Assembly: GCA_003649665.1 (NCBI GenBank)
Contig: QMSL01000093.1
Span: 1 to 5,559 of the forward strand
Direction of reading: 5' to 3'
Source of the DNA: Thermoprotei archaeon
GTDB taxonomy: Archaea; Thermoproteota; Thermoprotei; QMSL01; B3-G16
Length of the DNA: 5,559 nucleotides
Positions 1 to 5,401 of the stretch are shown piece by piece. The notes beneath the pieces were generated by a model. The model worked only from the letters and a program-made list of their open reading frames with translations. It had not been told where the DNA came from and did no database searches. The stretch's first letter is position 1. Every line of letters starts with the position of its first letter. The translations under genes were made by a program, and so were the position numbers.

Positions 1-1037
1 AGATAATCGTCTATTGCATTCGCTGCCTCTATTCCCGATTTTATAGCTAATCCTACCCTACTTGGACCAGTTACTACGTCTCCTGCAGCAAATACTCCTT
101 CCTTTGTAGTTCTATATTTGTTGTCTACTTGAATCCTTCCATCACTCATTACTTTGATTCCCTTGTAGTCACTGATAAATGGAGGAGTTGCTACCTCGCC
201 TATTGCAAGGATTACCGTATCGAACTTCATTATGAAATCGCTTCCAGGTATTAACTCTGGCTTGGGTCTTCCTGTTTCATCTGGCGCTCCTAATCTTACT
301 CTCCTTAGCTTTATCGCCTCTACCTTTCTAATACCTAGGAATTCTACAGGGGATACTAATTCTACGAACTCAATACCTTTCTTCATTACTCGCTCTATCT
401 CATGCTTGCCCGCCGGAGCTTCATTTATTGTCCTGCGGTAGAGTATGGATACTTTCTCCGCACCTTGTCTTAAGGCTTCCTCGGCAGCATCTATTGCAGC
501 TAGACCAGCACCTATTACGGCAACTCTTCTACCGATTGGAGGAACGTCCTCATTAGGTAGATATCCTAGTTCACTGGATCTTACCTTAAATAGATAGTCA
601 AGAGCATAATATATTCCATCTAAATGCTCTCCAGGTATCCCTAGTCTCCTGGAACGCCATGCACCAGTGGCTATAAGTATTGCATCATAACTATCCAAGA
701 GTCTATTAAATTTTATCTTTCGCCTTACTAATTCATCGCCCTCTACGAGAGGTTCAGGCTTTCCGATTATCTTCGTCCTCAGGTAGAATTTTATGCCTAG
801 ACCTACTAGTTCCTTGACGTTCTCTCTTATCCTTTCCTTAGGAAGTCTATGACTAGGTATTGTAAAGAGGAGCATACCTCCTGGCTCCGGTAAGCGCTCA
901 TATACATGAACCTCATAGCCCTTACTAATTAAATGACGGGCTGCGGCTAATCCAGCTGGACCAGATCCTATTATGGCTATTCTCTTATCAGATTCCTCTG
1001 GTTTAGGGCTAGACTCATGTATATCTGTAAACTTCAT
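1..1037 (-). CDS. GltD-like FAD/NAD(P)-dependent oxidoreductase, 3' end beyond window
   Basis: The 345 visible codons read as a two-dinucleotide-domain flavoprotein of the glutamate synthase small-subunit (GltD)/NfnB/SudA type. An FAD-binding GSGPAGLAAA lies at residues 24-33. GGMLLFTIPSHRLP at 53-66 is the conserved segment after the first strand pair. The NAD(P)H site GAGLAAIDAA is at 176-185, followed by LYRR (199-202) and an EAPAGKHEIE segment like the GltD 'MPA..E' motif. FAD-binding GVFAAGDVVTGP is at 314-325. Such proteins pass electrons from NAD(P)H via FAD to a partner; the partner is not in the window. The N-terminal two-cluster iron-sulfur domain of true GltD is absent: the ATG lies 13 residues before the first strand, the upstream frame stops 15 codons earlier, and no cysteine is visible. 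Only a few C-terminal residues should be missing. The start has no GGTGA site, suggesting a nearly leaderless message. Physiological role is unknown; 'glutamate synthase' would be over-calling. Confidence 0.88.
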   Translation of the reverse strand, partial: MKFTDIHESSPKPEESDKRIAIIGSGPAGLAAARHLISKGYEVHVYERLPEPGGMLLFTIPSHRLPKERIRENVKELVGLGIKFYLRTKIIGKPEPLVEGDELVRRKIKFNRLLDSYDAILIATGAWRSRRLGIPGEHLDGIYYALDYLFKVRSSELGYLPNEDVPPIGRRVAVIGAGLAAIDAAEEALRQGAEKVSILYRRTINEAPAGKHEIERVMKKGIEFVELVSPVEFLGIRKVEAIKLRRVRLGAPDETGRPKPELIPGSDFIMKFDTVILAIGEVATPPFISDYKGIKVMSDGRIQVDNKYRTTKEGVFAAGDVVTGPSRVGLAIKSGIEAANAIDDY

Positions 1038-1060
1038 TCTGTTAATAGTATCTGAACTTA

Positions 1061-1093
1061 TGGAATTATTTAAGGTTATGCTTTAAATAAATC
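1061..1093 (-). promoter_or_regulatory. Candidate TATA boxes for the GltD-like gene
   Basis: Reading the minus strand there are two A/T boxes ahead of the start at 1037. TTTATTTAAAG spans 1091-1081 and TTAAATAATT spans 1073-1064. With archaeal spacing of about 26 bases from box centre to transcription start, the nearer box would start RNA about 6 bases before the ATG. That fits the missing Shine-Dalgarno site. Which box is used cannot be decided by eye. The gene therefore probably has its own promoter rather than depending on read-through from the gene ending at 1149. Confidence 0.45.
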
Positions 1094-1148
1094 AAGGTAT
1101 TGCTCCAAGAAATAACATCTTCTGATAATATTACTTGCCTCGCTCATA

Positions 1149-2126
1149 TTATGGTATGAATAGCATTATTTTTACTACAGTAGGTATTTCTTCCCTTATT
1201 CCGTGAAGTATTTTAACAAGCTTGTGATCGTACCAGAGTATTGGTATTATTGGAACGTTGAGTCCCATCTCCGTAGCCCTTCGTAGCTCGCCTATTAGGA
1301 CTTCGTGCTTAATTCCCTCGTTCTCAAGAGTAGATATGTCCAAGCTTACTTTAACCGTATCGAGAAGCGCATCGATAACACGTTTTACTATGCTCTTATC
1401 ATGGAATATGTCATTTAGTAGTTTGATTAACGATGCTATCTCATGGTTAAGACATGCAGCCCCACTACATTTGTGATAAAGCATTATCTGAATCTCGTCA
1501 AGGTAATTAGCTAAGGATTTGTAGTCTTGGCCTACAAGTTTAGCTAGGGATGGAGGAAATATGGCAGCAGAAATTCTTACTCCGTGTGACTTAGTATGTT
1601 CACGTATCTCTGAGAGCACCTCAGATACAAATCTTATCCTAATACGGGCTAGATCTTCGATGCTAGAAATAAAGGTTTCTACATCGTTGAAGCTGATAGA
1701 GTTCCTTATCCTATCCTTTACCTTTAGCAACTGAGGCTCTTTTGAGATGCAATACTTACAGAAGCAGCTGAGGAATGTTATGTGATCATGAGGGGAGGGG
1801 TATCGAATCGCGTCAAGGACAAGTTCTTTATATCCTAGGTTCATAATCTTATCTATATCATTCATTAGCCTTTTCCTAACGCTTGGATTGTTTAAACAAC
1901 CTGAATTGTTAAAAGCGAAGAGCTTGCGTTCGCCCAATACATTGACTACACCGTGTTCATTGCTTTTAGATAGGGGTACCCAGATCACTGGGACTACGTC
2001 CTCATTAAAAGTATTGATTCTGCTTACTGAGACATAGCGCTTTAATTTAAAGTCTAATTCTAGGGCTAGTTCCTCAGCTATCCTACTGATAAGCTCATGC
2101 TTTCCATAAATGCCTACTACCTTCAT
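1149..2126 (-). CDS. Glycoside-hydrolase-like TIM-barrel protein (PgaB C-terminal/GHL-type)
   Basis: This 325-residue protein is probably a cytoplasmic carbohydrate-active or carbohydrate-binding protein. From GCLNNPSVR (about residue 76) it looks like the hypothetical glycosyl-hydrolase (GHL) TIM-barrel families. LVLDAIRYP (102-110) is the strand-end motif in which D105 would be the candidate acid. It is followed by CFCKYC (121-126), a cysteine cluster common at this point in these families. GQDYKSLANYLDEIQIMLYH (199-218) and CLNHE (225-229) match later barrel strands and supply further acidic residues. The first 70 residues are less typical: they begin with a strand-like KVVGIYG and do not look like a signal peptide. 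ATG 2126 is preferred over the GTG codons at 2135 and 2132 because GGTGGTGAGC stands directly before it, at the same offset as for the RHH gene at 4895. The gene follows the deacetylase by 26 bases and is almost certainly cotranscribed with it. Substrate and actual hydrolase activity are unknown. Confidence 0.72.
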   Translation of the reverse strand: MKVVGIYGKHELISRIAEELALELDFKLKRYVSVSRINTFNEDVVPVIWVPLSKSNEHGVVNVLGERKLFAFNNSGCLNNPSVRKRLMNDIDKIMNLGYKELVLDAIRYPSPHDHITFLSCFCKYCISKEPQLLKVKDRIRNSISFNDVETFISSIEDLARIRIRFVSEVLSEIREHTKSHGVRISAAIFPPSLAKLVGQDYKSLANYLDEIQIMLYHKCSGAACLNHEIASLIKLLNDIFHDKSIVKRVIDALLDTVKVSLDISTLENEGIKHEVLIGELRRATEMGLNVPIIPILWYDHKLVKILHGIREEIPTVVKIMLFIP

Positions 2127-2136
2127 GCTCACCACC
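2127..2136 (-). promoter_or_regulatory. Shine-Dalgarno site deciding the start at 2126
   Basis: The minus strand reads GGTGGTGAGC immediately before ATG 2126. The first G lies 10 bases ahead of the ATG, exactly as in GGTGATGAGC before ATG 4895. If GTG 2135 or 2132 were the start, this site would fall inside the coding sequence. Confidence 0.5.
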
Positions 2137-2152
2137 GCTATGTATACTTTAA

Positions 2153-2956
2153 TTATAGTTCCCTTATGAGTATTGAATCCTCCTGTGCAATCCCTAGTAC
2201 GTACCTTGCTATATCAATCCCTTTAGGGATCCATGCCTTCATTTTAATAGCTACAGTTATTAGCTCTTCAAGGATCTTTATCCTGGCTCCTCTCCCTATG
2301 CATTGAGGATGGAGCGTTATCGATACGAAGCCTTTTCTTGACCTTGCGTACTCTAGCTCCTCAAGCCACATGCTAAGTAACTCCTTAGGAGTAAGGGTTC
2401 TATAGAGCTCTAGATATGGCCAATCATCAAGTCTCCAGTCAACAGGAAGTACCACGAGCTTTCTTTCATCATGTTTTATTACGTATGGGTCATCAGAGTC
2501 CATTAGACTACTATCATAGAGATAACCCCTCGAGAGAAGGAGTGATAATGTGTTTCTACTCCATCTCCAATAAGGGGCTCTGAATCCCAATGGCTTTGTT
2601 CCAGTTATCCTTAAAATTGCATTCTCACCTAGCTTAAATATGTGCTCTTCATCTTCTAGTCTTTCTATTTTATCGAGCCTCTCATGGAGATATCCGTGAA
2701 GAGCGATTTCATGACCTTTCCTTACGAGAGTTTTTATTATCTCTGGATAATGCTCGACTATCCAGCCAGGAGTGAAGAATGTTGTACGTATATTATATCG
2801 CTCGAGTACGCTAATTACCTTATGTATTCCAACTCTCGAACCATACCTTCCCCTACTTATGGTAATGGGGTCTTCCTTCCTCATTACCTCTGCTGATTCC
2901 CCATCAAAATCGAATGAGAGGAATAAGATAAAGTTATAGTTCTGAGGAGCCTTCAT
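2153..2956 (-). CDS. Polysaccharide deacetylase family protein (CE4, HpPgdA/PuuE-like)
   Basis: This is a 267-residue NodB-fold (CE4) metal-dependent amidohydrolase, full length for the cytosolic HpPgdA/PuuE-like branch. Motif 1 is SFDFDGES (14-21), with D16/D18 as base and metal-ligand candidates. Motif 2 is H87-G-Y-L-H91, giving the two metal-binding histidines. Motif 3 is GFRAPYWRWS (124-133). YDSSLMDSDDPY (147-158) is characteristic of this branch. DWRLDDWP (173-180) and TLHPQC (214-219, H216) complete the site. RYGSRVG (37-43) near the N terminus is also typical. CE4 members remove N-acetyl groups from sugars, while PuuE-type relatives act on allantoin, so the substrate cannot be called. 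No signal peptide or membrane helix is visible, so action inside the cell is likely. The start is well supported: GGTGATATC lies directly upstream of ATG. It is the first gene of a leftward pair with the glycoside-hydrolase-like gene, which favours a sugar substrate. Confidence 0.9.
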   Translation of the reverse strand: MKAPQNYNFILFLSFDFDGESAEVMRKEDPITISRGRYGSRVGIHKVISVLERYNIRTTFFTPGWIVEHYPEIIKTLVRKGHEIALHGYLHERLDKIERLEDEEHIFKLGENAILRITGTKPLGFRAPYWRWSRNTLSLLLSRGYLYDSSLMDSDDPYVIKHDERKLVVLPVDWRLDDWPYLELYRTLTPKELLSMWLEELEYARSRKGFVSITLHPQCIGRGARIKILEELITVAIKMKAWIPKGIDIARYVLGIAQEDSILIREL

Positions 2957-3002
2957 GATATCACCAAATATTAGTCGTCACTCTGAGTATTAGTTAAAAC
3001 TT
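2957..3002 (-). promoter_or_regulatory. Promoter and ribosome binding site of the deacetylase/GH-like pair
   Basis: On the minus strand a TATA-like TTTTAACTA lies at 2999-2991. The expected RNA start is near 2969, giving a leader of about 13 bases that contains GGTGATATC (2965-2957) directly before ATG 2956. The box is less canonical than the one ahead of cysC. Confidence 0.45.
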
Positions 3003-3014
3003 ATGTGTACGTTT

Positions 3015-3064
3015 GAAAACACTTAAATTGCTTTTACACATATGTATCTAGAGGTCATAGTGAT
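3015..3064 (+). promoter_or_regulatory. Promoter and leader of the malate/lactate dehydrogenase gene
   Basis: GAAAAC (3015-3020) directly before CTTAAATT (3022-3029) resembles an archaeal BRE plus TATA box. Transcription should start near 3052, and GAGGT (3051-3055) lies 9 bases ahead of ATG 3065 as a possible Shine-Dalgarno site. The box is only about 27 bases from the divergent box at 2991-2999, so binding of initiation factors at the two promoters may interfere. Confidence 0.5.
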
Positions 3065-4219
3065 ATGCTATATTATGAGCGAAGCAAGCCTTATCCTCCT
3101 GAAGAATACTATCGAGTTCCAGCAAGCGTATTAAGGGAATACGTAACTGAATTCTTTAAAGCATTTGGCGTTCCCGAGAAAGATGCTGCTATAGCTGCAG
3201 ATGTCTTAGTTACGGCAGATCTTTTCGGCATAGAATCTCATGGAGTTCAGAGGCTTAGAAGATACTACTACACCCCCTTAAAGAGAGGTGTAGTGAAACC
3301 ACATGGCAATATACGCGTAATTAAGGAGGGACCAACTTACGCCATAGTTGATGGAGGAGATGGCATAGGCCTTATTATAGGAGTAAAGGCCATGAAATTA
3401 GCTATTAAAAAGGCTAAGGAGAACGTAGTAGGTTTTGTTTTAGTTAGGAATAGCTCTCATTACGGAATAGCGGGCTATCATGCGAAGATAGCATCAGATG
3501 AGGGGCTTATAGGGATAGCTATGTCTAATTCCCAGCCGTTAGTTGCTTATACGAACACCATTGGAAGGAATGTAGGCACTAATCCAATAGCTGTAGCTAT
3601 TCCTACGAGAGATCCCCCTCCCATACTCATAGATATGGCGACATCTGTTGTCCCAATAGGTAAAATAGAAGTCGCATTAAGGCTCAAAAGAAGGATACCT
3701 CTTGGTTGGGGTATTGATCGAGATGGGAACTTAATAGAGGATCCCGAGAAGATATTCAACGAAGGTGCGCTCTTACCGCTTGGAGGCTTAGGTGAGGTTC
3801 TTGGAGGTCATAAGGGTAGTTGTCTCATAATCCTCGTGGACGTACTATCAGGGATATTGTCCGGGAGCGGATGGGGACCATATGTTAACTCTCCTGTCAG
3901 CGGAAAGGTACCTAAAGTTGGTCATTTCTTCGCGGCTATTGACGTTAAGTCCATCATTCCCATTGAAGAGTTTTATAATAGGATAGAGGAATATAAAAGG
4001 TATATTAAGGGCCTTAAAAAGCATCCTAATGCTGATAACATATGGATTCCAGGAGAGAAGGCATGGCTTACAATGCAGACTAGATTGAAGATTGGCATAC
4101 CGGTACATAAATCAGTAATCGAGGAATTAGGTGAGATGAGCGCTACATTAGGGATAAGTGCAGTTTACGAAAAAGTGCTAGAAAGCGCAAGGCCTATTGT
4201 AGAGGTTAAGACGAAATAA
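3065..4219 (+). CDS. Type II malate/L-lactate dehydrogenase family protein
   Basis: This 384-residue protein is an NAD(P)-dependent 2-hydroxyacid dehydrogenase of the Ldh_2 family, unrelated to Rossmann-fold LDH/MDH. Hallmarks in order: the N-terminal helical part FKAFGVPEKDAAIAADVL (31-48), GIESHGVQRL (55-64, active-site region H59), DGGDGIG (96-102), RNSSHYGIAGYH (128-139, with H132), SNSQPLVA (154-161) and GRNVGTNPIAVAIP (167-180). These are followed by IDMATSVVPIGKIE (189-202), IPLGWGID (211-218), GALLPLGG, GGHKG and PGEKAW near the C terminus. Archaeal members reduce oxaloacetate to malate, and close relatives act on sulfopyruvate/sulfolactate, so the substrate is not fixed by sequence. 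The HKG-S-C segment departs from the more usual HKG-Y-G. It starts at ATG 3065 with its own promoter and is divergent from the deacetylase. Its strand is shared with the sulfate-activation genes, but a 99-base gap with a new promoter separates them. Expected location is the cytoplasm. Confidence 0.88.
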   Translation: MLYYERSKPYPPEEYYRVPASVLREYVTEFFKAFGVPEKDAAIAADVLVTADLFGIESHGVQRLRRYYYTPLKRGVVKPHGNIRVIKEGPTYAIVDGGDGIGLIIGVKAMKLAIKKAKENVVGFVLVRNSSHYGIAGYHAKIASDEGLIGIAMSNSQPLVAYTNTIGRNVGTNPIAVAIPTRDPPPILIDMATSVVPIGKIEVALRLKRRIPLGWGIDRDGNLIEDPEKIFNEGALLPLGGLGEVLGGHKGSCLIILVDVLSGILSGSGWGPYVNSPVSGKVPKVGHFFAAIDVKSIIPIEEFYNRIEEYKRYIKGLKKHPNADNIWIPGEKAWLTMQTRLKIGIPVHKSVIEELGEMSATLGISAVYEKVLESARPIVEVKTK

Positions 4220-4272
4220 TATACTGCCTGCAATGCGCACTCATTTAATGCTTAGATCACTACGTCATGTCA

Positions 4273-4310
4273 ACATTTTTAAATACTTTAATTAAATGTA
4301 ATTAAGGGTG
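4273..4310 (+). promoter_or_regulatory. Promoter of the sulfate-activation operon
   Basis: TTTTTAAATA at 4276-4285 is the best archaeal TATA box in the window. The predicted RNA start is about 4307, leaving a leader of roughly 12 bases that includes GGGTGACC. The T5 run at 4276-4280 could also end transcription of the preceding dehydrogenase gene. Between box and start lie a 10-base palindrome TTTAATTAAA (4287-4296), two TAATTAA copies 10 bases apart (4289-4295 and 4299-4305), and ACATTT/AAATGT arms (4273-4278, 4294-4299) bracketing the box. These are possible operator elements, but AT-rich DNA makes such patterns common. Confidence 0.6.
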
Positions 4311-4318
4311 ACCACTCA

Positions 4319-4867
4319 TTGCCTAGCCTTGACAGGGGAATTGTAATATGGTTTACAGGGCTACCTGGAAGCGGTAAGACGACTATAGCAAATGGGGTTG
4401 CAAACGCCTTAAGAACTAAAGGTTATAAAGTTGAAGTGCTTGATGGAGATTGGGTTCGTAAGACGATAAATCCAGATGCTGGTTTTACCTTTGAGGAGAG
4501 GAGGAGGCATTTATTAAGAGTTGCTTGGATTGCGAGACTCTTGGCTCGTAACGGTGTTATCGTTTTATGTAGCTTCGTATCACCTTATAGAAGTGTTAGG
4601 GAGGAAGTTAGGAAGATAATTGAGGAAGAAGGAATTAAATTCATTGAAGTTTACGTTAAATGCAGTCTTGAGGAATGTATAAAGAGAGATCCTAAAGGTC
4701 TCTATAGAAAAGCGCTTGCTGGGGAAATAAAGAACTTCACAGGAATAAGTGATCCATACGAGGAGCCGCTAAGTCCTGAGTTAGTAGTTGATACAGAGCA
4801 TGACAGTATTAATATTAACGTAAGGAAGGTTCTTGAATATATTAAGAGCTTTTTATATCAGGAGTAA
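4319..4867 (+). CDS. cysC: Adenylylsulfate (APS) kinase
   Basis: The 182-residue protein transfers phosphate from ATP to APS, giving PAPS for sulfation or sulfate reduction in the cytoplasm. The P-loop GLPGSGKTT is at 14-22 and the APS site LDGDWVR at 41-47 (R47). GF (55-56) and R61 follow. FVSPYR (86-91) holds the serine (S88) of the family's ISPYR motif. The signature RDPKGLYRKALAGEIKNFTG (123-142) and DPYEEPLSPELVVDT (145-159) complete the match, and length is normal for a stand-alone enzyme. It starts at TTG 4319, the only in-frame initiator well placed after GGGTGACC (4306-4313). One oddity is RRRHLL at 61-66, where the family usually has R..N(I/L)R; the asparagine that contacts APS in characterised enzymes appears to be histidine. 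It is the first gene of an operon with two RHH genes and sat. Function is assigned with high confidence. Confidence 0.95.
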   Translation: MPSLDRGIVIWFTGLPGSGKTTIANGVANALRTKGYKVEVLDGDWVRKTINPDAGFTFEERRRHLLRVAWIARLLARNGVIVLCSFVSPYRSVREEVRKIIEEEGIKFIEVYVKCSLEECIKRDPKGLYRKALAGEIKNFTGISDPYEEPLSPELVVDTEHDSININVRKVLEYIKSFLYQE

Positions 4868-4884
4868 TTACATAATTAAGGTTA

Positions 4885-4894
4885 GGTGATGAGC
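4885..4894 (+). promoter_or_regulatory. Shine-Dalgarno site deciding the start of RHH protein 1
   Basis: GGTGATGAGC immediately precedes ATG 4895. The alternatives GTG 4886 and ATG 4889 lie inside this motif, so they are unlikely to be the true start; using them would add only two or three residues. Confidence 0.5.
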
Positions 4895-5119
4895 ATGAGC
4901 AAGGAAGTTGGGGGAGAGAAAATTCCGGTATACATATCGAGAGAGTTATACGATCGTGTGAAGAAGTTCATAGAAGAACAAGGAGGTTTCTCTAGTGTTG
5001 AGGAGTTCGTTGAATTTGTACTAAATGAGGTGATATCAGAGGAGGGTACTGAATATACTCTATCAAAGGAAGACGAAGAGAAGATTAAGGAAAGACTAAG
5101 ATCGCTTGGATACATATAA
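4895..5119 (+). CDS. Small acidic ribbon-helix-helix protein 1
   Basis: This 74-residue protein is a probable MetJ/Arc/CopG-fold dimer. Strand KIPVYI (9-14) is followed by helix A (S15-Q29), the turn GGFSSVEEF (30-38) and helix B (to about I47), then an acidic linker and a C-terminal helix ending E-R-L-R-S-L-G-Y-I. By count it has 18 acidic and 11 basic residues, unusual for a DNA-binding protein, and a proline interrupts the strand that would enter the DNA groove. It may therefore act as a partner or modulator rather than bind DNA alone. ATG 4895 is chosen over GTG 4886 and ATG 4889 because GGTGATGAGC (4885-4894) would be its ribosome site. It lies 27 bases after cysC with no convincing promoter between, so it is cotranscribed. 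It is a paralogue of the next gene. The RHH fold is confident; the role in sulfate activation is inferred from context. Confidence 0.82.
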   Translation: MSKEVGGEKIPVYISRELYDRVKKFIEEQGGFSSVEEFVEFVLNEVISEEGTEYTLSKEDEEKIKERLRSLGYI

Positions 5120-5131
5120 TGGGCGATTGAG

Positions 5132-5386
5132 ATGATTGGGTATACCTCAGAGGAGACAAAGGTTAAGCGTAGTAGGTATACGACAGTATCGATTCCTATT
5201 ACCTTGTACAATAGAATTAAGGATATGATTAAGGACACAGGGTTCACATCGGTTTCACAGTTCGTTACATACGTCCTCAGGGAGATAATAGCAGATATGG
5301 AAAGAGAGAAACTCGAAAGTGAGACTATCTCTGAAGATGAGAAGAAGAGAATTCTTGATAGGCTGAGGAGGTTAGGTTATCTTTAG
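5132..5386 (+). CDS. Small ribbon-helix-helix (CopG-type) regulator 2
   Basis: This 84-residue protein has a clear RHH domain. A basic N-terminal arm KVKRSR (10-15) precedes strand YTTVSIP (16-22). Helix A runs from I23 to about T36, the turn is GFTSVSQF (37-44), and helix B runs to about D55. A charged linker follows, then a C-terminal helix ending D-R-L-R-R-L-G-Y-L. The alternating T-V-S strand and the basic arm are what DNA-binding RHH repressors use to read the major groove, so this is the better DNA-binding candidate of the pair. It begins 12 bases after RHH protein 1 and ends 15 bases before sat, hence is cotranscribed; its own ribosome site is weak, suggesting coupled translation. Similarity to protein 1 runs along the whole domain and tail, pointing to tandem duplication. 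Autoregulation of the operon is a reasonable inference but not shown. Confidence 0.85.
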   Translation: MIGYTSEETKVKRSRYTTVSIPITLYNRIKDMIKDTGFTSVSQFVTYVLREIIADMEREKLESETISEDEKKRILDRLRRLGYL

Positions 5387-5401
5387 GAGGTAACGTAACT
5401 T

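Noticed and set aside
1076..1147. A 23-codon minus-strand ORF starting one base after the stop of the glycoside-hydrolase-like gene.
   Set aside because: It has no Shine-Dalgarno site of its own, overlaps a likely TATA box of the next gene, is not in frame with that gene, and its product resembles nothing I recognise. It is probably chance, though translational reinitiation cannot be excluded.
2127..2152. A TATA-like stretch (TAAAGTATA on the minus strand) between the deacetylase and the barrel gene.
   Set aside because: It is so close to the next start that transcription would begin inside the coding sequence. The short gap fits a single operon better.
3848..4108. An 86-codon minus-strand open frame inside the dehydrogenase gene.
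   Set aside because: The plus strand encodes conserved Ldh_2 family motifs through this stretch, and the minus-strand product shows no family resemblance.
4226..4240. A possible terminator hairpin in GCCTGCAATGCGC after the dehydrogenase gene.
   Set aside because: The arms do not pair into a stable stem, and archaeal termination relies mostly on T-runs, the nearest being at 4276-4280.
4882..5247. A 121-codon open frame on the minus strand across the two RHH genes.
   Set aside because: It is antisense to two genes with clear RHH domains, and its product is a low-complexity Ser/Ile/Leu-rich sequence typical of a shadow frame.
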